A DNA stretch of 64,000 nucleotides from SHLQ01 sp033344795 (lineage in GTDB: Bacteria; Actinomycetota; Acidimicrobiia; Acidimicrobiales; SHLQ01), in the NCBI GenBank assembly GCA_033344795.1, contig JAWPMS010000001.1:1612001-1676000 (forward strand), read 5' to 3'. A program made the position numbers and the translations under genes. Below the pieces are notes generated by a model. The model was not told the origin of the DNA. It worked only from the letters and a program-made list of their open reading frames with translations, and ran no database searches. Of this stretch, positions 34,537-42,395 are shown one piece after another (the first letter of the stretch is position 1; each line of letters starts with the position of its first letter).

Positions 34537-34553
34537 GGGGGTCAGACCCCCTT
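34537..34553 (+). repeat. GGGGTCAGACCCCCTTC repeat, copy 1
   Basis: An identical 17-base copy occurs at 34638-34654. The core GGGTCAGACCC also appears inverted at 34614-34625. This GTCAGACCCC sequence is known to me as a recurrent intergenic repeat in many bacteria. Confidence 0.6.
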
Positions 34554-34613
34554 CGGTTAGCTCAGCGCTGAAATCCTTGCCATTTCCGGTCGCACCTGCT
34601 CGGCCACCCAAGA

Positions 34614-34654
34614 GGGTCTGACCCCATTTTAAAGAAAGGGGTCAGACCCCCTTC
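34614..34654 (+). repeat. Inverted GGGTCTGACCCC pair with second GGGGTCAGACCCCCTTC copy
   Basis: GGGTCTGACCCC (34614-34625) and GGGGTCAGACCC (34638-34649) form a perfect 12-bp stem around a 12-base A/T-rich loop. It lies after the last gene of the cyclitol operon and could act as its transcription end, although no T-tract follows. The 187-base gap 34479-34665 holds nothing else I can support. Confidence 0.6.
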
Positions 34655-34724
34655 ACGGAGAGTGGTTGTGTGGCGGAGGCTGTGATGGTGGGGGAGCTGA
34701 CGGATCTGGATGCGGGTGGGTTGG

Positions 34725-34730
34725 TACCAT
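34725..34730 (+). promoter_or_regulatory. Candidate -10 element (TACCAT) of a leaderless promoter
   Basis: TACCAT is 7 bases before the GTG at 34738 and supports that start for the sugar dehydrogenase lipoprotein. Confidence 0.45.
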
Positions 34731-34737
34731 CGGGCTG

Positions 34738-36090
34738 GTGCAGCTTGGATTTTCTCTCGCGGAACATCGATCGTGGATCGCCGCCTGGGCCCTAGGGGCC
34801 GCGCTGGTGTTCAGCGCCTGCGCCTCGGACCCGACGCCGGCCACCGCTGATGGGGCCGATGTCGATGAAACCGGCTCGGTGGGTCAGTCAGCGACCGAGC
34901 TGGCCGTCGACGACGAGGCGACCGTCACCACGACGACGTCAAACCCGAGCTCATCGACGACGACTGCGTCACCGACGACGAGCGCTGCGCCGGAGACGAC
35001 GACTGCGCCTACGACCACCACAACGACGACCATTCCGACGACACCCGTCGAGACCATCGGGCTCGAGCTTGAACTGATCTCGACGTTTCGACGTCCGGTG
35101 GGGGTGGTCGTCCGGCCTCAAACAGACGATCTGTACGTGGTGGAACAGAGCGGACGGATCATCCGCCTCCCCGCAGGTGCGCCCGACGACGCCGATGTTG
35201 TGCTCGACCTACGTGGCTCGGTGAGCGGTGGCAACGAGCAGGGGTTGCTCGGCCTGGCGTTCTCTCCTGACGGTGGACGCATGTACGTCGATTACACCGA
35301 CACGAGCGGCACGACGGTGATCGCCCGTTATGAGATGGCCGGTCCGATTGCCGACGCTGCATCGGCTGAAGTGCTCCTCACAATTCCACAGCCCCGGGGC
35401 AATCACAACGGCGGACAGCTTGCGTTCGGGCCAGACGGCTTCCTGTACATCGGTATGGGAGACGGTGGCGGCGGCGGGGATCCGGGTGAGCATGGCCAGA
35501 ACCCCAACACGTTGCTCGGATCGATCCTGCGTATCGACGTGTCGGGGCCGTCCGGATATGCCATCCCGCCTGACAACCCCTTCATCGATGGTGAAGCGCC
35601 TGAGGTGTTCATATGGGGTATCCGAAACGCCTGGCGGTTCGGATTCGATCCAGCCACAGGAGACCTCTGGATCGGTGATGTCGGACAAGATCGCTTCGAG
35701 GAGGTCACCGTGCTGCGAGCCTCCGAGGGAGGTGGCAATGGCGCGAACCTCGGGTGGAACGAGGTCGAAGGTCTCGAGCCGTATCGAAACGGCACGATCC
35801 CCGATGACCACGTGGCCCCCGTCATCACGTACTCACTGACCGGTGGCCGCTGTTCGGTCACCGGCGGCGAGGTCTACCGCGGCGCGGCGATTCCAGCGCT
35901 CAGGGGTACGTATCTGTATGGAGACTTCTGTACCGGTGAGGTGTTCGGCTATCGGGTCGACGACAGCGCGAACGCCGCACGACTCGACCTGGCGGTGGTC
36001 AGCCGGCTTTCGAGCTTTGGCCTCGACGGTGATGGCGAAATGCTTGCTGTCAGCCTCACCGGTGGGCTCTATCGGATCGTGCCGCGCTGA
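34738..36090 (+). CDS. PQQ-dependent sugar dehydrogenase-like lipoprotein (GSDH family)
   Basis: From GTG 34738 the 450-residue product has a lipoprotein signal (VFSACAS), a long Thr/Ser-rich linker (about 40-110) with runs of Thr, and a six-bladed soluble glucose/sorbosone dehydrogenase domain. Family hallmarks are RPVGVVVRPQTDDLYVVEQSG, NEQGLLGLAFSPDG, the HNGGQLAFGPDG segment with the catalytic His, IWGIRNAWRFGFDP, GDVGQDRFEEV and LGWNEVEG. It should oxidise sugars outside the membrane using PQQ. An ATG at 34666 lies too far upstream and encodes a poor leader. It is convergent with the HAD phosphatase, with a 6-base gap. Confidence 0.85.
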   Translation: MQLGFSLAEHRSWIAAWALGAALVFSACASDPTPATADGADVDETGSVGQSATELAVDDEATVTTTTSNPSSSTTTASPTTSAAPETTTAPTTTTTTTIPTTPVETIGLELELISTFRRPVGVVVRPQTDDLYVVEQSGRIIRLPAGAPDDADVVLDLRGSVSGGNEQGLLGLAFSPDGGRMYVDYTDTSGTTVIARYEMAGPIADAASAEVLLTIPQPRGNHNGGQLAFGPDGFLYIGMGDGGGGGDPGEHGQNPNTLLGSILRIDVSGPSGYAIPPDNPFIDGEAPEVFIWGIRNAWRFGFDPATGDLWIGDVGQDRFEEVTVLRASEGGGNGANLGWNEVEGLEPYRNGTIPDDHVAPVITYSLTGGRCSVTGGEVYRGAAIPALRGTYLYGDFCTGEVFGYRVDDSANAARLDLAVVSRLSSFGLDGDGEMLAVSLTGGLYRIVPR

Positions 36091-36096
36091 CGGGAA

Positions 36097-36906
36097 TCAG
36101 GCGGTGCGGCGGCGCGATCGAACGTACCAGCTCGCCCCGCCGGCAAGCGCTCCAACACCCGCCACGAGCGCACCAGTCTTGGCGTGCTCGCCGACCCTTT
36201 GACGGAGGGGCACCGTGTTCGAGAACCAACGGACCTCCCACCCTCGATCGTTCGCGATGCGAGCGAGTGCCTTGTCGGGATTGATCACAATGGGATGTCC
36301 GACGGCTTCGAGCATTGGTAGATCCGTGATCGAATCGGTATAGGCGTACGAGCTGTCGAGATCCAGGTCATGTTCGAGGGCGAGTGCTTCGATGGCATCG
36401 ACTTTGTACGGGCCGTACGAATAGAACTCGACCTCTCCGGTGTACTTTCCTTCGCGGTCGGTCTCCGCGATCGTCGCGACGGCGCCGTCAGCGCCGAGAT
36501 ACTTCGAGAGCGGTACGACAACTTCCTCCGGTGAGGCGGACACCATGAACACCATGTGACCAGCTGCCTGGTGAGCGGAGATCTCGTCGACAGCCTCACG
36601 ATAAACGATCGGTTCGATGACCTCAGCGAGGGCATCGGTGACGAGTGCGGAGACCTCCCGCTGATCCCACCCTTTGCACAGTCGAAGGGCGCTGTTGCGC
36701 ATGTCTTCCATCCGGTCATGGTCCGCGCCGAGGTACTTGAAGACGAGGCGGCCCCACACCGCCCGCATGATCAGGCGGCTGTTGATGAATCCGGCGTCGC
36801 GCAGCGTCGAGCTGAACGCGAACATCGACGCCGTGGCAATCGTTGTTTTGTCGAGATCGAAGAATGCTGCGGCATTTCGCGCAGGGATCACGGTCGTGTC
36901 GCCCAT
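36097..36906 (-). CDS. HAD-IB family phosphatase (SerB-like)
   Basis: The 269-residue product has the HAD motif I FFDLDKTT near residue 15, motif II in VFMVSASPEEVV near 120, and motif III/IV in SYAYTDSITDLPMLEAVG near 187. The subclass IB cap resembles phosphoserine phosphatase. A C-terminal hydrophobic stretch (about 243-262) and an Arg-rich end suggest membrane attachment. Mycobacteria have a similar gene (Rv3661 in my memory) beside the Tad locus, as here. TAGTCT lies 7 bases before the ATG on this strand. Confidence 0.85.
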   Translation of the reverse strand: MGDTTVIPARNAAAFFDLDKTTIATASMFAFSSTLRDAGFINSRLIMRAVWGRLVFKYLGADHDRMEDMRNSALRLCKGWDQREVSALVTDALAEVIEPIVYREAVDEISAHQAAGHMVFMVSASPEEVVVPLSKYLGADGAVATIAETDREGKYTGEVEFYSYGPYKVDAIEALALEHDLDLDSSYAYTDSITDLPMLEAVGHPIVINPDKALARIANDRGWEVRWFSNTVPLRQRVGEHAKTGALVAGVGALAGGASWYVRSRRRTA

Positions 36907-36913
36907 TCCTTCA

Positions 36914-36919
36914 AGACTA
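36914..36919 (-). promoter_or_regulatory. Candidate -10 element (TAGTCT) for the HAD phosphatase
   Basis: On the minus strand TAGTCT is 7 bases before the ATG at 36906. The spacer also reads TGAAGGA, so initiation could instead use a Shine-Dalgarno if transcription starts further upstream. Confidence 0.45.
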
Positions 36920-37055
36920 GATCGCTCGCGTTGCCACGAGGGTTCGCCGCGCGCGACAGTGGATGCACGGCAGTGAGTTCGCCGTTCTCGCCACCTTCAT
37001 GGTCGGCCCGACACTTCCCCAGTTGTCGTCTCGTGCGCGTTGCGCAGGGAGCCTC

Positions 37056-37748
37056 ATGTTCTGGTCGTTCGTTTCCCCCAAAGGAGGCGTCGGTGTCTCC
37101 GTCGTTGCTGCCTCCGTCGCGGCGGTGCTGTCAAAGGAGCAGCCGGTCACACTCGTCGACTTCTGCGGCGATCAGCCAGCGATCTTTGGGGTCGGCGATG
37201 ACGAAGCGCAAACCCAGGGTGTGCACGAGTGGTTGGCCGCCGACTCTTCTGTCACGCCCGAAGCATTGTCGAATCTCGAGATCGAGGTCACCGATGCGCT
37301 GCGCATCATTCCGGCGGGTTCGTCACGGTGTGCCACGATGTCAGCCGAACGCTGCACCCAGTTGGTGGCCGCACTCCGTCAGAATCGGACGGTCATTGCT
37401 GATGTCGGTGTGCTGAGCGCTGACCCCGTTGCGCCTCGCTCTCTTGTCTGCGCCGCTGGCGATCAAACCACCATTGTCTTGCGTGCCTGTTATCTCGCGC
37501 TCCAAAGGGTTCGGGCGTGCCCGGTCGTCCTCGATCACGTCGTCGAGTTGGTTGAGGGAGGAAGGTCTCTCCGAACGATCGACATCGAGGCGGTCCTTGG
37601 CCAACCGGTGACGAGCCGGCTGCCGGTCGACCCCGTCGTTGCGCGCGCCGTGGACGCCGGACTCATTGCGCGTCGGATACCGCGGCAGCTGCGCCGGGCG
37701 GTCGAAGATCTCCGGGCCGAGTCTCCGGCGCGGGCGGTGGCCCGATGA
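37056..37748 (+). CDS. TadZ/CpaE-like (Ssd) MinD-family ATPase
   Basis: The product (about 230 residues) starts MFWSFVSPKGGVGVS, a deviant Walker A of the MinD/ParA superfamily, followed by VTLVDFCGDQPAIFG and a VIADVG strand. In Tad systems this protein positions the pilus machine; in actinobacteria the Ssd homologue precedes tadA. The start ATG 37056 places the P-loop at the N-terminus as usual; GGGAG lies upstream. The stop overlaps tadA (ATGA). Its receiver-like N-terminal domain, seen in longer homologues, is absent. Confidence 0.8.
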   Translation: MFWSFVSPKGGVGVSVVAASVAAVLSKEQPVTLVDFCGDQPAIFGVGDDEAQTQGVHEWLAADSSVTPEALSNLEIEVTDALRIIPAGSSRCATMSAERCTQLVAALRQNRTVIADVGVLSADPVAPRSLVCAAGDQTTIVLRACYLALQRVRACPVVLDHVVELVEGGRSLRTIDIEAVLGQPVTSRLPVDPVVARAVDAGLIARRIPRQLRRAVEDLRAESPARAVAR

Positions 37749-38932
37749 TGTCGGCCGATTCGGAAGACACGGTCGCCGCAGTGCACCGAGCCCTGTGGAG
37801 TGGAGTGGAAGGGGCGAAGCTGGCCCCCGCAGAAGCGGTCAGAAGCGAGCCTCCTGCCGACGGTGAAGCAGCGCTCGACCAGCACATCCGCACGTTGATT
37901 GCGAAGACTGAGCCATTGGCTGGTCGAGAGCGTGTTGCTGATCTCACCCGAGAAGTGCGGGCCCGGATCGACGGCTTGGGGCCGCTGGATCGGTTTGCGA
38001 TCGATGCTGACGTGAGCGAGATCATGGTCAACGGAGACGGTGCTGTCTGGGTCGAGCGGGCTGGACGACTCGAGCACACCGGCCATCGACTCGATCCAAT
38101 CGAGGGCGAACACCTGGTTCGTCGCCTCGCAGCGCGCGTTGGTCGCCGTGTCGATCAGACTCGTCCCAGCGTTGATGTGCGTCTCGCAGATGGGTCCCGA
38201 TTGCACGCCATCCTTCCTCCCTTGGCCGTCGACGGACCATGTATCACGATCCGCCGATTCACCAGACGCGAGCTGGATCTCGAGAGTCTCGCGGAGCCGG
38301 CTGCTTGTGAGCTCCTGCGTGACGCCGTTGCTCGGTTTCTCACGATCATCGTCGCGGGCGGGACATCCTCCGGAAAGACGACCGTGCTCAACGCGCTTGG
38401 TCGGGGTATCGATCCCGACGCGCGGATCGTCACAATCGAAGACGCAGCGGAACTACGGCTGCCCGGTCGACACATCGTGCGGCTCGAAACACGGCTCGCA
38501 ACCGAAGGTACGCCGGCTACGGGTCTTCGCGAGCTCGTGCGACACGCGCTGCGTATGCGACCGGATCGAATCATCTGCGGAGAGATGCGAGGTGCCGAAG
38601 CGCTCGATCTCGTGCAGGCGATGAACACTGGACACCGCGGCTCTCTCTCGACCGTGCACGCCAACAGCGCGCCAGATGCCCTTCGGCGGATCGAGACCAT
38701 GATGCTTCTCGGGGAAGCTGACCTCCCCCTCCCTGCGGTGCGCGAGCAAATTGCGTCATGCGTTGATCTGGTGGTGATGACGTCGCGGCGACCCGATGGG
38801 AGCCGGGGAGTCGATTCGATCGCAGCTGTGCCATCTCGGCCAACCGACGGTTGGAAGCTCGACTGGTTGTTCCACGCAGATGATGGATCGCTCACGCGGA
38901 ATCCGGCACAAAACCCCGAGTCGCGGCGATGA
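37745..38932 (+). CDS. tadA: TadA/CpaF secretion ATPase
   Basis: The 395-residue protein is a CpaF-type type II/IV secretion ATPase. It shows DADVSEIMVNGDG near 90, the Walker A AGGTSSGKTT near 200, the Asp box VTIEDAAELRLPG, the Walker B region PDRIICGEMRGAEALDLVQAM, and GHRGSLSTVHANS. It powers assembly of Flp-type pili at the inner face of the membrane. The start overlaps the TadZ-like gene; the second codon is also ATG. Confidence 0.93.
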   Translation: MMSADSEDTVAAVHRALWSGVEGAKLAPAEAVRSEPPADGEAALDQHIRTLIAKTEPLAGRERVADLTREVRARIDGLGPLDRFAIDADVSEIMVNGDGAVWVERAGRLEHTGHRLDPIEGEHLVRRLAARVGRRVDQTRPSVDVRLADGSRLHAILPPLAVDGPCITIRRFTRRELDLESLAEPAACELLRDAVARFLTIIVAGGTSSGKTTVLNALGRGIDPDARIVTIEDAAELRLPGRHIVRLETRLATEGTPATGLRELVRHALRMRPDRIICGEMRGAEALDLVQAMNTGHRGSLSTVHANSAPDALRRIETMMLLGEADLPLPAVREQIASCVDLVVMTSRRPDGSRGVDSIAAVPSRPTDGWKLDWLFHADDGSLTRNPAQNPESRR

Positions 38933-39726
38933 GCGTGCCACGACGTGTCGCAGGTCCACCTCGGGTTGCTCGGTCGACGCCAGGGTATCGAGAGCGCACA
39001 CTCGACGAGAAGTGGCGAGTTCACGCCGATGAACTCGGGTTCGAGCCGGGTCTGTCACCGTTGTTGCTTGGCTTCGCGGCGCTGGTGGTGGCGGCGGGTC
39101 TGGGCTTCGAACTCGCGGGGATGCCCGGAGCGACCGGTGGTACGGCCCTGCTGCCGGTTGCCGTGCTCGTCATGCGTCGGGTTCGTCAGGGACAGCTTGC
39201 GACCCGCGCCCAGGCGCTGCTTCCGGAGGTGTGTGCTCGTCTTTCTCGGACGATCCGTTCGGGTCGCCCTATCGAGGAAGCGCTCCAGGACGTGGCGTCT
39301 CAGATGTCCCCTCTGCCCCCAGGTCTCTCGGGTGCAGCTGTCCAATCGATGAGCGGCAGGCCGATCGTCGCCGCGATCGAGGAGTGGGCGGCGTCGGCTG
39401 AGTCGAGCGCCGAGCAGCTCGTGAGCGGCGCGTTGCTCGTCGGGGTTCGTCAGGGAGGTGACCTCTCGAATGCGCTCGATCTCGTCGGTGCCGGCCTTCG
39501 TGACGACCTCGAATTGGCATCACGGCGCCGGGTGCTGCTCATCCAAGCGACGATGTCCGCAGCCGTTCTGGTGCTACTGCCAGTGGGCTTCGCTGTCGTG
39601 ACTTCAGTGGTGCGCGGTGGCGTGATCTTCCAGGGTCGTGTTGGAGCAGTTCTCGTCATCTCGGGACTTGGGCTCGATGCCGTCGGCTGCCTCTGGATGC
39701 GAGCGCTCATGAGGGGGCTTCGATGA
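38929..39726 (+). CDS. tadB: TadB type II secretion F-domain membrane protein
   Basis: The 265-residue product has two transmembrane segments near the N-terminus (about 43-82), a cytoplasmic T2SF domain (about 95-205) with GRPIEEALQDVA and GVRQGGDLSNALDLVGAGLRDDLE, and two C-terminal transmembrane segments. With TadC it forms the inner-membrane platform of the Flp pilus. The start overlaps the tadA stop (ATGA). Confidence 0.85.
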   Translation: MSVPRRVAGPPRVARSTPGYRERTLDEKWRVHADELGFEPGLSPLLLGFAALVVAAGLGFELAGMPGATGGTALLPVAVLVMRRVRQGQLATRAQALLPEVCARLSRTIRSGRPIEEALQDVASQMSPLPPGLSGAAVQSMSGRPIVAAIEEWAASAESSAEQLVSGALLVGVRQGGDLSNALDLVGAGLRDDLELASRRRVLLIQATMSAAVLVLLPVGFAVVTSVVRGGVIFQGRVGAVLVISGLGLDAVGCLWMRALMRGLR

Positions 39727-40292
39727 TCATGTGGGCGATTTTCAGCATGATTGGTCTGCTCGGGCTCGCGGGACTGAGACGGGCCACCCTGTGGCGCCGT
39801 CGTCAACGGGAGATTCGCAAGCTTTCCGACGCTCGGACCCGAGGGTTGCCCAGCGCAGTTCTTCTCGTGCAGGTGGCAACATCGGCGGGTCTGAGTCCCA
39901 GGGCTGCGTTGTCGACCGTTGGGGGTCTGCGGATTGCCAGCGGCGAGCTTGGAGCTGTGGCGCGAGACTTCGCGCAGATTGGCGAACGACTCGATCTTGG
40001 CGCTGATCTCGCCGAAGCAATTCTTTCTGTCGACGCAACGCTCACGTCATCGTCGTTCATCCGGGTGCTCGAAGTTCTGTCTCGCGCTGAGCGCGACGGT
40101 GTCGCTCTCGCCACACACCTCGAGATCGTGTTGCACGATCTCCGTCGCGAGAGAGCTGTCGCGCTTGACATCGCCGCCCAGCGACTGACCGTGTCTCTGT
40201 TGTTTCCGCTCGTGGTGTGCATCCTCCCGGCGTTCGTGTTGATGGCCGTGGTCCCTCTCTTGTTCGGCGCTCTCTCGAACCTTCCGGGGTGA
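39723..40292 (+). CDS. tadC: TadC type II secretion F-domain membrane protein
   Basis: The 189-residue product has one N-terminal transmembrane helix, a T2SF-like domain with TSAGLSPRAALSTVGGL and RAERDGVALATHLEIVLHDLR, and one or two C-terminal helices (VSLLFPLVVCILPAFVLMAVVPLL). It is the partner of TadB. It is shorter than many TadC proteins (near 300 residues), as is common in actinobacteria. It overlaps tadB by four bases. Confidence 0.82.
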   Translation: MIMWAIFSMIGLLGLAGLRRATLWRRRQREIRKLSDARTRGLPSAVLLVQVATSAGLSPRAALSTVGGLRIASGELGAVARDFAQIGERLDLGADLAEAILSVDATLTSSSFIRVLEVLSRAERDGVALATHLEIVLHDLRRERAVALDIAAQRLTVSLLFPLVVCILPAFVLMAVVPLLFGALSNLPG

Positions 40293-40360
40293 CCCGGTCG
40301 TTCCTCTCGGCACCTCACGTGCCCAAACATCGGAATACCAATACGAAGGGAAGTGCACGG

Positions 40361-40579
40361 ATGTACATCAACGCATTGATCACCCTGCACCGGGTTGCAT
40401 CGTCGATGTTCTCGGGGCTGAAGAGCCGAGGCGAACGGGGTCAGTCGACGGCTGAATACGCACTGTTGTTGCTCGGAGTGGCGACGATCGCGCTGATCGT
40501 CGTCACCTGGGCATCGAGCACCGGCAAGATCGCTGAGCTGTTCGACGCCGTAGTCGACTCGATCATCGGCAGAGTCTGA
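40361..40579 (+). CDS. flp: Flp-type pilin subunit (DUF4244-like)
   Basis: The 72-residue pre-pilin has a basic leader (about 1-29) ending RGERG and then QSTAEYALLLLGVATIALIVVTW. Cleavage by a prepilin peptidase after Gly would leave Gln1, with Glu5 in the usual place. The hydrophobic stretch forms the pilus core helix, and the tail FDAVVDSIIGRV follows. GAAGGGAA precedes the ATG at 40361; the frame opens earlier at 40217 but the extension is not pilin-like. The position after tadC fits the major pilin. Confidence 0.85.
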   Translation: MYINALITLHRVASSMFSGLKSRGERGQSTAEYALLLLGVATIALIVVTWASSTGKIAELFDAVVDSIIGRV

Positions 40580-40959
40580 TGGTCGGCGGTGGAGGGGGCC
40601 AGCGTCCGCTCGAACGCGGTCAAGCAACGGTCGAGTTCGCGCTGGTCCTCCCGCTGCTGGTCCTCTGTGTCGCAGCGCTTGTCTGGGTGGGGCAAGTCGT
40701 GACGCTTCAGGTCCGGATCGAACATGCGGCGCGTGAAGGGGCTCGTGCAGCTGCAGTCGAACCAGGGTCAGCATCATCAACTGCAGCCCAAGCCGTTGCC
40801 GTGAGCATGGGCAGTGAGGCATCCGTATCGACGTCGGTCGGCGGGGAGTACGTCGTGGTGCGTGTCACGACAACGGCAAATGGCGTTCCGCTCATCGGTG
40901 TCGGGGAGCGAGTTCTCGTCGCTGAGGCGCACATGCGCCGAGAGGACATCAACGATTGA
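40579..40959 (+). CDS. tadE: TadE-like pilus assembly protein
   Basis: The 126-residue product has a short polar leader, ERGQATVEFALVLPLLVLCVAALVW (a TadE-type pseudopilin segment with the conserved Glu) and a soluble tail with HAAREGARAAAVEPG. TadE-like proteins are minor pilin-like components. The start shares one base with the flp stop (TGATG). No tadF/tadG gene follows, so the minor-component set seems reduced. Confidence 0.85.
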   Translation: MVGGGGGQRPLERGQATVEFALVLPLLVLCVAALVWVGQVVTLQVRIEHAAREGARAAAVEPGSASSTAAQAVAVSMGSEASVSTSVGGEYVVVRVTTTANGVPLIGVGERVLVAEAHMRREDIND

Positions 40960-41066
40960 TCGCGCAGTCATTCGGTCGATAGAACAGCGTCGAACGAAGA
41001 GGCATTGGTCACGTCAGCTCGACGAGACGCATCAAACGGCCTCGGAGCGACAAGAATTGGCCTTTC

Positions 41067-42395
41067 ATGTTTGCTGAGCAGTATCCGAACGTTCTCCGGC
41101 GTGCCGCCGTGGTGATATCGATGGCGCTTGTCGTCGCCTCGTGCGCCGGATCGACGCCCGACGTCGCGACGACACCAACGTCGAGCGATGCCCCGCCCGT
41201 CACGGCCGAACCGCTGCCAGAGATCGATGCGGCACCGAACGCACCTGTGGGCCTCGTGGTCGTCAACACGTCCGACGGAGCGATCGAACTTGCCTGGGAC
41301 CGCTCTCGTGATGGCAGCGTCGATGAGTACGAGGTCTCGCGCGTATCTCCAGCGGGAGCGACCGAGCGTTTCATCGTGGGTGCTCCGAGTTTCGTGGACT
41401 CCGGCCTCCAGGAAGGCGACATCTTCACCTATCGGGTCGTGGCGATCGGCCCCGGGGGAACCAGCGAGGGAACCGATGGTGTGACCGCACAGGTCGGTGT
41501 CGACTCCAATGCCCCCAAGCGTCCCGGACGCCCCGCGGTCATCGAGTCCGACGCAGGCGTGACGCTGCAGTGGAATCCGGTGACCGACATTTCGGGCATC
41601 GAGAACTACCTCGTGAGCCGAACCGTCGACGGTGAGATGACCGAGATCGACAACGGAACCGACACCACGTTCACCGACGACATCGAGTCCGGTGTCGTCG
41701 TGACGTACGCGGTGAAGGCGACCGACAAGGCGGGCAACGCATCGGAGTCGAGCCGAGCGGTCACGCTGCTCACCGGAACCGCATCGGATCGCGTCGTGAT
41801 CGTCGTCTCGAACGAGGCAGATCCTGCGGGCACACCAGAGACGGCGAGATTCCAACAAGAACTCCTCGATGATGGTTTCACTCTCACGTGGTTCGAAGAC
41901 GATGTCTTCGATTCGAACATCACGTCGTCTGACGATGTGGTCATTCTCCTCGGCGACGTGAGGGGCGAAGGATTCGACTGGAACATCTTTGGTACCGACT
42001 CGACGGTCATCGGGCTGAAGTCGATGTTTGTCGAGGCCGGCGGGATCACGGAGAACCCGCCGAAACTCGATCGCCTTGCCCAGCTTGACTACATCGCTCC
42101 CGGTCAAGACGAGCGGGAGGTGGCGTTGACCACGACCAGTCGTCCGAAACCGGTCGTGTACATTCCCGCAAACGAACAGCTCCCATCGCTCGAAACGTGG
42201 GCCCGGCCCGTGTGGTCGGACGACATCGCGGTCGCGGGCCTCATCCCCGAGGGCGGCGAACTCGCCAACGAAAAGCCAGCGCAGGGGTGCCGGGCGTTCT
42301 TTCCCGGAAACTCGGCCAGCCTCACGGAGCAAAGTGACGCTGGTTGGGAGCTGCTACTCGACTTCGTCGCCGATGTTTCCGCTCGTTGCGCCTGA
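41067..42395 (+). CDS. Secreted lipoprotein with two FN3 domains and a GATase-like C-terminal domain
   Basis: The 442-residue product has a lipobox VVASC (about residue 27), a Thr/Pro linker, two fibronectin type III repeats (about 58-142, PVGLVVVNTSDGAIELAWD; about 150-240, RPAVIESDAGVTLQWNPV), and a C-terminal alpha/beta domain (about 245-440). That domain starts RVVIVVSNEADP and has VVILLGD and an AFFPGNSASLT stretch, reminiscent of glutamine-amidotransferase-like folds, without a clear catalytic Cys triad. It probably acts at the cell surface. It ends by overlapping the helicase gene on the other strand by 42 bases. Confidence 0.7.
   Translation: MFAEQYPNVLRRAAVVISMALVVASCAGSTPDVATTPTSSDAPPVTAEPLPEIDAAPNAPVGLVVVNTSDGAIELAWDRSRDGSVDEYEVSRVSPAGATERFIVGAPSFVDSGLQEGDIFTYRVVAIGPGGTSEGTDGVTAQVGVDSNAPKRPGRPAVIESDAGVTLQWNPVTDISGIENYLVSRTVDGEMTEIDNGTDTTFTDDIESGVVVTYAVKATDKAGNASESSRAVTLLTGTASDRVVIVVSNEADPAGTPETARFQQELLDDGFTLTWFEDDVFDSNITSSDDVVILLGDVRGEGFDWNIFGTDSTVIGLKSMFVEAGGITENPPKLDRLAQLDYIAPGQDEREVALTTTSRPKPVVYIPANEQLPSLETWARPVWSDDIAVAGLIPEGGELANEKPAQGCRAFFPGNSASLTEQSDAGWELLLDFVADVSARCA

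Noticed and set aside
34614..34649. Insertion sequence terminal repeats
   Set aside because: No transposase gene and only 12-bp arms with a 12-base loop; better read as a dispersed palindromic repeat.
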